Assembly (NCBI RefSeq): GCF_003033885.1
Contig: NZ_CP024081.1
Location: forward strand, 4,055,736 to 4,119,735
Source of the DNA: Pseudomonas rhizophila
Lineage (GTDB): Bacteria > Pseudomonadota > Gammaproteobacteria > Pseudomonadales > Pseudomonadaceae
Direction: 5' to 3'
DNA length: 64,000 nt
The notes beneath the pieces were generated by a model. That model made no database searches. It had not been told where the DNA came from and saw only the letters and a list, made by a program, of their open reading frames with translations. This document shows positions 50,923-61,142 of the stretch, in pieces; within the stretch, counting starts at the first letter, position 1, and each line of letters begins with the position of its first letter. The position numbers and the translations under genes are program-made.

Positions 50923-51869
50923 ACCACCTCCAGATAAGACTCGTGAACGGTCTGGCCCAGGTGGCGAATCTGGCCAATGAGGTCGGTCAGCCATTGATGC
51001 AGGCCCGATGCCAGGATCTCGTCGATGCCGGAGTAACGCAGCCGCGCGTTCAGTTCAGCGGCCAGGCGTTGGGCCGGGCGGCCATTGTTGCCCGGCAGGC
51101 TGGAGAGGATCTGGTCCAGCTCCTCAATACAGGCATGCAACGAGCGCGGAACGTCGGCGCGCAGCAGCAACATTTCCGAGACCTGCTCGGCGTTGGGCGC
51201 ATTGCGGTAGATCTCGTTGAACGCTTCAAACGAAGACAACGCCCGCAGCAAGGCGCTCCACTGGTAATAACCGCGTGCCGAGTTGTCGCTGACCTCTTCC
51301 GACTCCTCACCAAACATTTCGTAGCGGGCGTCCAGCAGACGCAGGGTGTTGTCCGCCCGCTCGATAAAGGTTCCCAGACGAATGAATCTATAGGCATCGT
51401 TGCGCATGATGGTGCCCGACGTCGCGCCACGGAACAGGTGCGAGCGCTCCTTGACCCATTCACAGAAGTGGCTGATGCCGTAGCGGCCCAGACCATTGCT
51501 GGCAATGTTGCGCATCTCCAGCCAGGTGGCGTTGATGTTCTCCCACATATCGGCGGTGATGCGTCCACGCACCGCATGGGCATTGGTCCGCGCCGCCCGC
51601 AGACAGCTGTAGATGCTTCCGGGGTTGGTTTCGTCCAGTGCGAAAAAATGCAACATGCGTTCGGTGTTCAGCGCGTCATAACGGGCGTTGTAATCGTCCA
51701 GCGTGCCGGCCGCCAGCAACGACATCGCCAGCTCGGCATGCCCGTCGCTGCGCCCGGCCTGGGGCATGAGCGACAGCGAGTAACTGACTTCGAGCATGCG
51801 CGCCAGGTTCTCGGCGCGCTCCAGGTAGCGGGACATCCAGTAGAGGTCCGAAGCGGTTCTTGAAAGCAT
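50919..51869 (-). CDS. Alpha-E domain protein (DUF403)
   Basis: A 316-residue all-helical protein opening MLSRTASDLYWMSRYLERAE and NLARMLEVSYSLSLMP, the classic alpha-E start, with further SHLFRGATSGTIMRNDAYRF and RADNTLRLLDARYEM. It always accompanies the circularly permuted ATP-grasp and transglutaminase-like genes. It may hold a carrier or substrate for the ATP-grasp enzyme. Middle gene of the trio. Confidence 0.93.
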   Translation of the reverse strand: MLSRTASDLYWMSRYLERAENLARMLEVSYSLSLMPQAGRSDGHAELAMSLLAAGTLDDYNARYDALNTERMLHFFALDETNPGSIYSCLRAARTNAHAVRGRITADMWENINATWLEMRNIASNGLGRYGISHFCEWVKERSHLFRGATSGTIMRNDAYRFIRLGTFIERADNTLRLLDARYEMFGEESEEVSDNSARGYYQWSALLRALSSFEAFNEIYRNAPNAEQVSEMLLLRADVPRSLHACIEELDQILSSLPGNNGRPAQRLAAELNARLRYSGIDEILASGLHQWLTDLIGQIRHLGQTVHESYLEVV

Positions 51870-51872
51870 GTC

Positions 51873-53282
51873 TTAGTCCTCCACTACCCAAGTGTCTTTG
51901 GTGCCGCCACCCTGGGACGAATTGACCACCAGCGAGCCGTCGCGAAGTGCCACGCGGGTCAGCCCGCCGGGCACCAGGCGGGTTTCCTTGCCCGACAACA
52001 CGAACGGACGCAAATCGATGTGGCGCGGGGCGATACCGCTCTCGACGAAGGTCGGGCAGGTGGAAAGGCTCAACGTCGGTTGGGCGATGTAGGCTTCGGG
52101 GCGGGCCTTGAGGCGTGCGCGGAAGTCTTCGATCTGCGCCGCTGTAGCTGCCGGCCCTACCAGCATGCCGTAACCGCCGGAACCCTGGGTTTCCTTGACC
52201 ACCAGGTCAGGCAGGTTGGCCAGCACGTGGGACAGATCCTGAGGCTTGCGGCACTGCCAGGTCGGCACGTTCTTCAGAATCGGTTCTTCGGTGAGGTAAA
52301 AGCGGATCATCTCGTCGACGTAAGGGTAGATCGATTTGTCATCAGCCACGCCCGTGCCCACCGCATTCGCCAGCACCACGTTGCCTGACCGGTAAACGGC
52401 GATCAGTCCGGGAACGCCCAACATGGAGTCTGGGTTGAACGACAGCGGATCGAGGTAATCGTCGTCAAGGCGGCGATAGATCACATCCACCTGCTGGGGG
52501 CCTGCGGTGGTGCGCATGTAGACATGGTCGTCGCGCACGAACAGATCGGCGCCCTCCACCAGTTCCACCCCCATTTCACGGGCCAGGAACGCATGTTCGA
52601 AATAGGCACTGTTGAAACGACCGGGGGTCAGCACCACGGCGGTCGGGTTGTCCAGGGGGCTTGAACTCTTGAGGGTGTCGAGCAACAGATTCGGGTAGTG
52701 ATCGATGGGCGCCACGCGCTGGGCGGCGAAGAGCTCGGGGAACAGGCGCATCATCATCTTGCGGTCTTCGAGCATGTAGCTCACGCCGCTGGGCGTACGC
52801 AGGTTGTCCTCCAGCACGTAATAACTGCCATCACCGTCGCGAACCAGGTCAACACCGGCGATGTGGGCATAAATGCCTCGGTGCAAGTCCAGGCCTTGCA
52901 TCGCGATTTGATAACCCTCATTGGCGAGCACCTGCTCGGCCGGAATGATTTTTTCCTTGAGGATCCGCTGCCCATGGTAGATGTCGGCCAGAAACATGTT
53001 CAGGGCCTGGACCCGCTGAATGCAGCCACGCTCGACCATCTTCCATTCGCTGGCCTTGATGCTGCGAGGAATAATGTCGAACGGAATCAATCGTTCGGTA
53101 CCCTGCTCGTCACCGTAAAGGGTGAAGGTGATACCGGCTCGATGAAACAGCAGATCGGCTTCGCGACGCCGCTGTTCCAGCAGCTCCAGCGGCGTGTCCG
53201 CCAGCCAGCGTGAGAAGGCTTGATAGTGCGGGCGGCAGTCACCCTTTGCATCATACATTTCATTAAAAAAAGCTTGGGGCAT
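51873..53282 (-). CDS. Circularly permuted ATP-grasp protein
   Basis: A 469-residue protein with MPQAFFNEMYDAKGDCRPHY at the start, GIYAHIAGVDLVRDGDGSYY then VLEDNLRTPSGVSYMLEDR, and VVKETQGSGGYGMLVGPAAT near the end. These are marks of type 2 circularly permuted ATP-grasp enzymes (DUF404/407). It probably activates a carboxylate with ATP and joins it to an amine. ATG 53282 with GGGAG is preferred over TTG 53288. First gene of the trio. Confidence 0.93.
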   Translation of the reverse strand: MPQAFFNEMYDAKGDCRPHYQAFSRWLADTPLELLEQRRREADLLFHRAGITFTLYGDEQGTERLIPFDIIPRSIKASEWKMVERGCIQRVQALNMFLADIYHGQRILKEKIIPAEQVLANEGYQIAMQGLDLHRGIYAHIAGVDLVRDGDGSYYVLEDNLRTPSGVSYMLEDRKMMMRLFPELFAAQRVAPIDHYPNLLLDTLKSSSPLDNPTAVVLTPGRFNSAYFEHAFLAREMGVELVEGADLFVRDDHVYMRTTAGPQQVDVIYRRLDDDYLDPLSFNPDSMLGVPGLIAVYRSGNVVLANAVGTGVADDKSIYPYVDEMIRFYLTEEPILKNVPTWQCRKPQDLSHVLANLPDLVVKETQGSGGYGMLVGPAATAAQIEDFRARLKARPEAYIAQPTLSLSTCPTFVESGIAPRHIDLRPFVLSGKETRLVPGGLTRVALRDGSLVVNSSQGGGTKDTWVVED

Positions 53283-53912
53283 AGCCAACTCCCAGCCGCG
53301 TTCTACACGGCATTTTTTATCACTTCGTCATTCCAATGGTCCGGCCTTGCTTTGTTTTAATGAGCCCTGTTTTTCTGAGTACCTCGATTGCACCGGTCTC
53401 TGATCTGGCCTTTGCGTCTGGATGACGTGCGCCCCCTGATTAAATCTGCGCCGTGAATGCTCCTCTGATAACCCCGCGCTGTAGTGGCCTACTTTCTTGA
53501 GCTCTAGCAAAGGCTGTGCCTAAGCCCGGTGCACCAGGACATTGCTGGAGAAACCGTCGTAGATGTACGCCCCCGCGATATTTAGTTTCATTTTTGCGAC
53601 ATACGCTCCTTTATACGCTGAAACGTTTATTTCAGCTTTTTCCTACATGCGCCCGAACGAGTCGAATCGGTGCAATAAGTCAGGTAACAGGTCGGTAATG
53701 CCCCGAAAGAGGGAAATTTATACTCACCGCCCTTCAGAGCGCTCAAAAGCGACTCTCCTTTTTAAGCAAGAGACTTATCCCGCACTCAGGATTAAAGCAC
53801 TCATCAGGCAGAGCGCTCAGCGATCACAGCCCCCCCCACGCCCCTCACTATCCGGCTCGGCCATTTGTCGCCTCCCTGCGAACAAACTCAAAGCAGACAC
53901 TTGCGCCAGTAG
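53283..53912. other. Intergenic stretch without a supported gene
   Basis: About 630 bases between the ATP-grasp gene and the catabolic operon. Short frames exist (for example at 53563 and 53328), but none has a ribosome site, a family match or good codon use. The region must hold the promoter of the ATP-grasp trio. A run of T/A-rich sequence near 53580-53640 stands out from the GC-rich surroundings. Confidence 0.5.
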
Positions 53913-53932
53913 TATTATGGTATACCATCATA
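53913..53932 (+). promoter_or_regulatory. Palindromic operator of the catabolic operon, site 1
   Basis: ATGGTATACCAT (53917-53928) within TATTATGGTATACCATCATA, a 20-base near-perfect palindrome, 40 bases before the DUF1185 start. The core TGGTATACCA fits GntR/FadR-type sites. Related sites lie at 59637 and 60967. Confidence 0.75.
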
Positions 53933-53968
53933 CGCACAGACCAATTCCACCCTCCTACGGAGCAGCTC

Positions 53969-54559
53969 ATGAGTTTCGAAATTCGCAAGATCGTCAGCTA
54001 TGTCGAAGAAACCTTTATCGAAGGCGGCAAGGCCACCGACAAGCCGGTGACCATGGTCGGGTTGGCGGTGGTGATGAAAAACCCTTGGCTGGGCCGTGGC
54101 TTCGTTGAAGACCTGAAACCGGAAATCCGCGCCAACTGCTCCGACCTCGGTGCGCTGATGGTCGAGCGTCTGGTGGGCATCATCGGTGGCGCGGAAAAAA
54201 TCGAAGCCTATGGCAAGGCCGCGGTGGTGGGTGCCGACGGTGAAATCGAGCACGCCTCCGCCGTGATCCACACCCTGCGCTTTGGCAACCATTACCGTGA
54301 AGCGGTGAAAGCCAAGAGCTACCTGAGCTTCACCAATAAACGTGGCGGCCCCGGCACCTCGATCCAGATCCCGATGATGCACAAGGACGACGAAGGTCTG
54401 CGCTCGCACTACATCACCCTGGAAATGCAGATCGAGGATGCACCACGCGCCGACGAAATTGTTGTGGTGCTGGGTTGCGCCGATGGCGGTCGCCTGCACC
54501 CGCGCATCGGCAATCGCTACATCGATCTGGAAGAACTGGCCGCCGAGAAGGCGCAGTGA
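53969..54559 (+). CDS. DUF1185 (amino acid synthesis family) protein
   Basis: A 196-residue protein beginning MSFEIRKIVSYVEETFIEGG, with VVMKNPWLGRGFVEDLKPEI, EAYGKAAVVGADGEIEHASA, NKRGGPGTSIQIPMMHKDDE and the C-terminal GRLHPRIGNRYIDLEEL. This is the DUF1185 pattern, a family found beside hydrolase and oxidoreductase genes for nitrogen compounds. The exact reaction is unknown. First gene of the operon behind operator site 1. Confidence 0.88.
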   Translation: MSFEIRKIVSYVEETFIEGGKATDKPVTMVGLAVVMKNPWLGRGFVEDLKPEIRANCSDLGALMVERLVGIIGGAEKIEAYGKAAVVGADGEIEHASAVIHTLRFGNHYREAVKAKSYLSFTNKRGGPGTSIQIPMMHKDDEGLRSHYITLEMQIEDAPRADEIVVVLGCADGGRLHPRIGNRYIDLEELAAEKAQ

Positions 54560-54604
54560 TCCAGCCTGGGCAACCACTATAAAAAAGGCATGCAGGAGCG
54601 CTCC

Positions 54605-55438
54605 ATGATTCGGCTCACCGCTGAACTCACCCCGGCCGGCACCAGTTATCTGGCGACCGGCCAAGGCCAGCCCGTGGTCTTGATCCACGGCGTGGGCCTG
54701 AACAAAGAAATGTGGGGCGGCCAGATCGTTGGCCTGGCCACAAAATACCGCGTGATTGCCTATGACATGCTTGGTCACGGGGCCAGTCCGCGTCCCGAAA
54801 GCGGCACCGGCCTGCTGGGTTACGCCGACCAGTTAGTGGAGCTGCTCGACCACCTGCAAGTGCCCCAGTCGACAGTGATCGGTTTCTCCATGGGCGGCCT
54901 GGTGGCCCGTGCGTTTGCCTTGCATTATCCGCAACGCCTGCAAGGCCTGGTGGTCCTTAACAGCGTATTCAACCGCAGCGCCGAGCAGCGTGCCGGGGTC
55001 ATCGCCCGCACCGCCCAGGCCGCCGAACATGGCCCGGACGCTAACGCCGAGGCCGCGCTGTCACGCTGGTTCAGCCGCGAGTATCAGGCCGCCAACCCGG
55101 CGCAGATTGCCGCCCTGCGCCAGACCCTGGCAGGAAATGATCCTCAGGGTTACCTGACCACCTATGAACTGTTTGCCACCCAGGATATGTACCGCGCCGA
55201 CGACCTGGGCAGCATCACGGTGCCAACGTTGATTGCCACCGGCGAACTGGACCCGGGCTCGACGCCGGAAATGGCCCGTGAACTGGCCGAGCGAATTCCC
55301 GGTGCAACGGTTGCCGTGCTTGACGAGCAGCGGCATATGATGCCGGTAGAATCGCCGCGCCTGGTCAACCAGTTGCTGCTGGAATTTCTCGACAGCGCAA
55401 ATACCCGACAAAATCCAATAAAGGGGATCGTTGCATGA
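54605..55438 (+). CDS. Alpha/beta hydrolase
   Basis: A 277-residue protein. The oxyanion segment VVLIHGVGLNKEMWG, nucleophile Ser95 in GFSMGG, Asp216 in GELDPG and His244 in QRHMMP make a full triad. It resembles 3-oxoadipate enol-lactonase and RutD-like hydrolases. AGGAG precedes ATG 54605. It overlaps the aldehyde dehydrogenase by four bases. Likely cleaves a lactone, amide or carbamate in the pathway. Confidence 0.88.
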   Translation: MIRLTAELTPAGTSYLATGQGQPVVLIHGVGLNKEMWGGQIVGLATKYRVIAYDMLGHGASPRPESGTGLLGYADQLVELLDHLQVPQSTVIGFSMGGLVARAFALHYPQRLQGLVVLNSVFNRSAEQRAGVIARTAQAAEHGPDANAEAALSRWFSREYQAANPAQIAALRQTLAGNDPQGYLTTYELFATQDMYRADDLGSITVPTLIATGELDPGSTPEMARELAERIPGATVAVLDEQRHMMPVESPRLVNQLLLEFLDSANTRQNPIKGIVA

Positions 55439-56916
55439 CACTCGCACGCTTTTCGATGTGCATCGGCGGTGAATGGGTCGATGCCCTGTCCGGCAAGACT
55501 TTCGAAAGCCTGAACCCGGCCCTGGCCAAGCCCTGGGCCGAGTTGCCCGATGCCGACGAAGCCGATGTCGAGCGCGCCGTGCAGGCTGCACAGACGGCGT
55601 TCGAAAGTCCTGCCTGGCGTGGCTTGACCGCCACCGCTCGCGGCAAACTGCTGCGGCGTCTGGGCGACCTGATCGCTGAAAACAAAGAACAACTGGCCCA
55701 ACTGGAAAGCCGCGACAACGGCAAGCTGATCCGTGAAACCCGCGGGCAGGTCGGTTACCTGCCGGAGTTTTTCCATTACACCGCGGGTCTGGCCGACAAA
55801 CTTGAGGGCGGCACCCTGCCCCTCGACAAACCGGACCTGTTTGCCTACACCGTGCACGAAGCGATGGGCGTCGTTGCAGCGATCATTCCCTGGAACAGTC
55901 CGCTGTACCTGACCGCGATCAAGCTAGCCCCGGCGCTGGCGGCCGGCAACACCATCGTGATCAAACCCTCCGAGCACGCTTCGGCCACCATCCTGGAGCT
56001 GGCTCGCCTGGCCTTGGAAGCCGGAATACCGCCGGGAGTGGTCAATGTCGTCACCGGCTACGGCCCGAGCACCGGCGCCGCCCTCACCCGTCATCCGCTG
56101 GTGCGCAAGATCGCCTTCACCGGTGGCGCCGCCACGGCCCGGCATGTGGTGCGCAGCAGTGCTGAAAACTTCGCCAAGCTGTCGCTGGAGCTGGGCGGAA
56201 AATCACCCAATATCATCTTCGCCGACGCCGACCTGGACAGCGCCATCAATGGCGCGATAGCCGGGATCTACGCCGCATCGGGACAGAGTTGCGTCTCTGG
56301 TTCGCGACTGCTGGTGCAGGATGAAATCTACGATGAGTTCGTCTCGCGCCTGGTAGAGCGGGCCCAGCGCATCCGCATCGGCAACCCTCAGGAAGATGCC
56401 AGTGAGATGGGCCCGATGGCCACCGCGCAGCAACTGGCAGTGGTCGAAGGTCTGGTGGCCGACGCTATCGCTGAGGGCGCTCGTCTTCGCTTGGGCGGCA
56501 AGCGCCCAGCGAACCTGGGCGAAGGCTGGTTCTACGAGCCGACCCTGTTCGAATGCGACCGCAACTCCATGAAGATCATGCAGGAAGAAGTGTTCGGCCC
56601 GGTGGCGTCGGTCATTCGTTTCAAGGATGAAGCCGAGGCATTGGCGATTGCCAACGACTCGCAGTTCGGCCTCGCCGCCGGTATCTGGACCCGCGACCTG
56701 GGCCGCGCCCATCGCCTGGCCCGGGACGTGCGTTCGGGGATCATTTGGGTCAACACTTACCGCGCGGTCTCGGCCATGGCGCCCATTGGCGGCTTCAAGA
56801 ACAGCGGCTACGGACGCGAGAGCGGCATCGATTCGGTGCTCGCTTATACCGAACTCAAAACGGTGTGGATCAATCTCTCTCAGGCGCCCATGCCTGACCC
56901 GTTCGTGATGCGCTAG
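55435..56916 (+). CDS. Aldehyde dehydrogenase
   Basis: A 493-residue NAD(P)-dependent aldehyde dehydrogenase. Asn in IIPWNSPL, Glu252 in LELGGKSPN and nucleophile Cys286 in GQSCVSGSRL are in place. NTYRAVSAMAPIGGFKNSGY near the end is typical. It oxidises an aldehyde intermediate to the acid. Coupled to the hydrolase before it; the flavin reductase follows by 12 bases. Confidence 0.94.
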   Translation: MTLARFSMCIGGEWVDALSGKTFESLNPALAKPWAELPDADEADVERAVQAAQTAFESPAWRGLTATARGKLLRRLGDLIAENKEQLAQLESRDNGKLIRETRGQVGYLPEFFHYTAGLADKLEGGTLPLDKPDLFAYTVHEAMGVVAAIIPWNSPLYLTAIKLAPALAAGNTIVIKPSEHASATILELARLALEAGIPPGVVNVVTGYGPSTGAALTRHPLVRKIAFTGGAATARHVVRSSAENFAKLSLELGGKSPNIIFADADLDSAINGAIAGIYAASGQSCVSGSRLLVQDEIYDEFVSRLVERAQRIRIGNPQEDASEMGPMATAQQLAVVEGLVADAIAEGARLRLGGKRPANLGEGWFYEPTLFECDRNSMKIMQEEVFGPVASVIRFKDEAEALAIANDSQFGLAAGIWTRDLGRAHRLARDVRSGIIWVNTYRAVSAMAPIGGFKNSGYGRESGIDSVLAYTELKTVWINLSQAPMPDPFVMR

Positions 56917-56928
56917 GAGTCCTGAGAA

Positions 56929-57414
56929 ATGATCGAGCCCGGCATTTACAAAGAAGTCATGAGTTCGTTCCCATCCGGCGTCACGGTGGTGACCACCCTG
57001 GACCCAGACGGCAATATCGTCGGCATCACCGCCAGCGCCTTCAGCGCGCTGTCGATCGACCCGGCGCTGGTGCTGTTTTGCCCCAACTACGCCTCCGACA
57101 CCTACCCGATCCTGCGTGACAGCAAACAGTTCGCGATCCACCTGCTGTCCGCCGACCAGACCGCCGAAGCCTATGCCTTCGCCGGAAAAGGCAAGGACAA
57201 GGCCAAGGGTATCGACTGGCACCTGAGCGAGCGCGGTAACCCGCTGCTGAGCAAAGCCACAGCGATCATCGAGTGTGAACTGTGGCGCGAATACGATGGT
57301 GGTGACCACGCGATCATCGTCGGCGCGGTGAAAAACCTGATCCTGCCCGAGCAGCCGGTGACGCCGATGATCTACCACAAAGGCAAGCTCGGCCCACTGC
57401 CGGTGCTGGCCTGA
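56929..57414 (+). CDS. Flavin reductase (FMN-binding split barrel)
   Basis: A 161-residue protein with SSFPSGVTVVTTLDPDGNIV, GITASAFSALSIDPALVLFC and the His-containing C-terminal GGDHAIIVGAVKNLI, marks of NAD(P)H:flavin reductases of two-component monooxygenases (HpaC, RutF type). It should supply reduced flavin to a monooxygenase, which is not seen in the window and may lie beyond its right edge. A ribB-like gene in the same cluster fits extra flavin need. Confidence 0.92.
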   Translation: MIEPGIYKEVMSSFPSGVTVVTTLDPDGNIVGITASAFSALSIDPALVLFCPNYASDTYPILRDSKQFAIHLLSADQTAEAYAFAGKGKDKAKGIDWHLSERGNPLLSKATAIIECELWREYDGGDHAIIVGAVKNLILPEQPVTPMIYHKGKLGPLPVLA

Positions 57415-57467
57415 GTCTTCCGGGCGCAGATCCAATGTGGGAGCGCCCCATTTTCTCAGGAGCCGGC

Positions 57468-57920
57468 ATGAGCCAAGCAGACGTGCAACTGCACAACCAA
57501 CCTCTATCGACGATGTTGAGAGCCACCACGATGAGCAACGACAAATATGAACAAGGCCTGAAGATCCGCACCCAAGTGCTGGGCGAGGACTACGTCAACC
57601 GCTCCATCGAGAACGCCGACGATTTCACTCGCCCCTTGCAGGAAATGGTCACCGAATACTGCTGGGGCCATGTCTGGGGCCGTGAGGGTTTATCGCTCAA
57701 GGAACGCAGCATGATTAATCTGGCCATGATCTCGGCGCTCAATCGTCCGCACGAACTCAAGCTGCATGTGCGTGGCGCCTTGCGTAACGGCCTGAGTCGT
57801 GAGCAAATACGCGAAATTCTGCTTCAGGTCGGCATCTATTGCGGCGTCCCTGCTGCCGTAGACAGTTTCCGGCTCGCCCGTGAAGCCTTCGCCGAAGCCG
57901 ATGCCGAGGCCTCCAGTTAA
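57468..57920 (+). CDS. Carboxymuconolactone decarboxylase family protein
   Basis: A 150-residue protein (129 if started at 57531). Helices with EMVTEYCWGHVWGREGLSLK, ERSMINLAMISALNRPHELK and LHVRGALRNGLSREQIREIL match the CMD/AhpD fold of gamma-carboxymuconolactone decarboxylases; LLQVGIYCGVPAAVDSFRLA completes it. ATG 57468 has a perfect AGGAG, while 57531 gives the usual family start (MSNDKYEQGLKIR). A decarboxylase or related role in ring breakdown is likely. A REP fragment (TGTGGGAGCGC) lies just before it. Confidence 0.87.
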   Translation: MSQADVQLHNQPLSTMLRATTMSNDKYEQGLKIRTQVLGEDYVNRSIENADDFTRPLQEMVTEYCWGHVWGREGLSLKERSMINLAMISALNRPHELKLHVRGALRNGLSREQIREILLQVGIYCGVPAAVDSFRLAREAFAEADAEASS

Positions 57921-57995
57921 CCCTCGGCTGTTTGATCTGAGCGGGCAAGCCTCTTGCCCCTTCTGCATGGACAGCCACATTACAGAGCGGACCCG

Positions 57996-59314
<1,319 letters not shown>

Positions 59315-59320
59315 CAGGCC

Positions 59321-59614
59321 TCAGGGCGCAATACCCTCGACGATGATCACCTCAGCCTTGGCTACGTCCAGGCGATAGCGCTTGGCCGCCTGATACTGCT
59401 GCGAGTGATAACAGGCCAGCGCCTGCTCGTAAGAATCGAACTCGATCACCACGCTGCGTTGCGGCGTGGCCCTGCCTTCCATCGCCTCGCTACGCCCGCC
59501 CCGGGCCAGCATCCGTCCGCCATACAGAGCAAACGCCGCTGGCGCCCGCTGGGTGTATTGGCTGTATTGATCGGGGTCGGTGACATCTACATGAGCAATC
59601 CAGTATGCCTTCAT
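59321..59614 (-). CDS. DUF1330 protein
   Basis: A 97-residue protein opening MKAYWIAHVDVTDPDQYSQY and containing GGRMLARGGRSEAMEGRATP and RSVVIEFDSYEQALACYHSQ, the DUF1330 pattern, a small ferredoxin-like dimer fold near Dabb and NIPSNAP proteins. It is divergent from ribB and shares the operator between them. Possibly an isomerase or lyase for an unstable intermediate. Confidence 0.9.
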   Translation of the reverse strand: MKAYWIAHVDVTDPDQYSQYTQRAPAAFALYGGRMLARGGRSEAMEGRATPQRSVVIEFDSYEQALACYHSQQYQAAKRYRLDVAKAEVIIVEGIAP

Positions 59615-59636
59615 GGTGACCTCTCGGTTTATTTTG

Positions 59637-59651
59637 TATTATGGTATACCA
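59637..59651. promoter_or_regulatory. Palindromic operator, site 2 (between DUF1330 and ribB)
   Basis: TATTATGGTATACCA contains the perfect palindrome TGGTATACCA (59642-59651) and repeats the first 15 bases of site 1. It lies in the divergent promoter region, 34 bases before the ribB start. Confidence 0.75.
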
Positions 59652-59684
59652 CAGGTATTTTAACCTGACACCGAGAATTCCAGC

Positions 59685-60794
59685 ATGGCCTTCAACAGCA
59701 TCGAAGAAATCATCGAAGACTACCGACAAGGCAAGATGGTGCTCCTGGTTGACGACGAGGATCGGGAGAACGAAGGCGACCTGTTGCTGGCCGCCGACCG
59801 CTGCAGCGCCGAAGCCATCAGCTTCATGGCTCGCGAAGCGCGCGGATTGATCTGCCTGACCTTGACCGACGAACACTGTCAGCGCTTGGGCCTGGAGCAA
59901 ATGGTGCCCAGCAATGGCAGTGTCTTCAGCACCGCCTTCACCATATCCATCGAGGCGGCCGTTGGCGTGACCACCGGCATATCCGCTGCCGACCGCGCGC
60001 GCACCGTTGCCGCGGCGGTCGCTGTCGGCGCCGGTCCCGCAGACCTGGTGCAGCCGGGCCATATCTTTCCGTTGCGCGCCAAGGAAGGTGGCGTGCTGAC
60101 CCGCGCCGGTCACACCGAAGCCGGTTGCGACCTGGCGCGCCTGGCAGGCTTCACACCGGCGTCGGTGATCGTCGAAGTGATGAACGACGACGGCACCATG
60201 GCCCGCCGTCCTGACCTTGAGATTTTTGCCCACAGGCACGGGATCAAGATCGGCACCATCGCCGACCTGATCCACTACCGCTTGAGCACCGAGCACACCG
60301 TGGTGCGCATCGGTGAACGCGAATTGCCCACGGTGCACGGTACCTTTCGCTTATTCACCTTCGAAGACCGCATCGAAGGCGGTGTGCACATGGCGATGGT
60401 GATGGGCGATATTCGCCGGGAAGAACCGACCTTGGTGCGAGTGCACGTGATCGACCCGCTGCGGGACCTGGTGGGTGCCGAATACAACGGGCCTTCCAAT
60501 TGGACGCTGTGGGCGGCCCTGCAACGGGTCGCCGAAGAAGGCTGCGGCGTGGTGGTCGTACTGGCCAATCACGAATCGTCCCAGGCGTTGCTCGAGCGCG
60601 TCCCGCAGCTGACTCAGCCGCCACGCCAGTTCAGCCGGTCGCAATCGCGCATCTATTCTGAAGTAGGCACCGGTGCGCAGATTCTCCAGGACCTGGGCGT
60701 CGGCAAGTTGCGGCACCTGGGGCCGCCGCTCAAATACGCGGGGTTGACGGGGTATGACCTGGAGGTGGTGGAGAGTATTCCCTTTACCGGATAA
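59685..60794 (+). CDS. ribB: 3,4-dihydroxy-2-butanone 4-phosphate synthase (RibB) with degenerate C-terminal domain
   Basis: A 369-residue protein. Residues 1-205 are a full DHBP synthase: [60 protein letters not shown], and [20 protein letters not shown]. The remaining part follows the GTP cyclohydrolase II outline but lacks its zinc cysteines, so that activity is unlikely. The enzyme makes the four-carbon unit of riboflavin. Placement in a catabolic cluster under its own operator suggests a second, inducible copy for flavin supply. Confidence 0.93.
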   Translation: MAFNSIEEIIEDYRQGKMVLLVDDEDRENEGDLLLAADRCSAEAISFMAREARGLICLTLTDEHCQRLGLEQMVPSNGSVFSTAFTISIEAAVGVTTGISAADRARTVAAAVAVGAGPADLVQPGHIFPLRAKEGGVLTRAGHTEAGCDLARLAGFTPASVIVEVMNDDGTMARRPDLEIFAHRHGIKIGTIADLIHYRLSTEHTVVRIGERELPTVHGTFRLFTFEDRIEGGVHMAMVMGDIRREEPTLVRVHVIDPLRDLVGAEYNGPSNWTLWAALQRVAEEGCGVVVVLANHESSQALLERVPQLTQPPRQFSRSQSRIYSEVGTGAQILQDLGVGKLRHLGPPLKYAGLTGYDLEVVESIPFTG

Positions 60795-60812
60795 GCATGA
60801 GGCATCACCGTC

Positions 60813-60909
60813 CTCTGTGGGAGCGAGCCTGCTCGCGATAGCGGTGTGTCAGTCAACATTTGAGACCGATAGGTCTACCGCTATCGCGAGCAGGCTCGCT
60901 CCCACAGAG
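60813..60909. repeat. REPIN-type inverted repeat pair
   Basis: CTCTGTGGGAGCGAGCCTGC opens and its mirror GAGCAGGCTCGCTCCCACAG closes the unit, with GCGATAGCGGT repeated inside in both directions. It lies directly after ribB and may act as its transcript end. Confidence 0.92.
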
Positions 60910-60966
60910 ATTGCAGAAATCCCGGCCAGACAGATAGCCGGTACGGCAAAATGCTTGCAGAAAGTT

Positions 60967-60992
60967 TGGAATACCATAATATGATATTCCAT
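60967..60992 (+). promoter_or_regulatory. Palindromic operator pair, site 3 (before ABC importer genes)
   Basis: TGGAATACCA (60967-60976) and ATGATATTCCAT (60981-60992) each match the site 1 core with one or two changes and lie 14 bases apart. They precede the binding-protein gene by about 150 bases. Confidence 0.6.
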
Positions 60993-61142
60993 AGACCGAC
61001 CACTCCAGCCAAGTGCGCCCAGCGGGCAAGCACACAAAACCAGCCCTTGGCCCGGTCGCCTGCAAGGCCAGATGGACCTGAAGCTCCCGATAAGCGGGTA
61101 AACACAAGCCCGCTCAATAAACACAACAATGAGGGCGTGAAA

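Larger units (their letters stand above)
60795..61142 (+). other. Intergenic region with REPIN and operators before the ABC genes
   Basis: The 348 bases hold the REPIN at 60813-60909 and the operator pair at 60967-60992. The remaining 150 bases form the leader of the binding-protein gene; one weak frame crosses it without a ribosome site. Confidence 0.6.

Noticed and set aside
53563..54108. 181-residue plus-strand frame before the DUF1185 gene
   Set aside because: Overlaps the operator and the start of DUF1185 in another frame; no ribosome site or recognisable domain.
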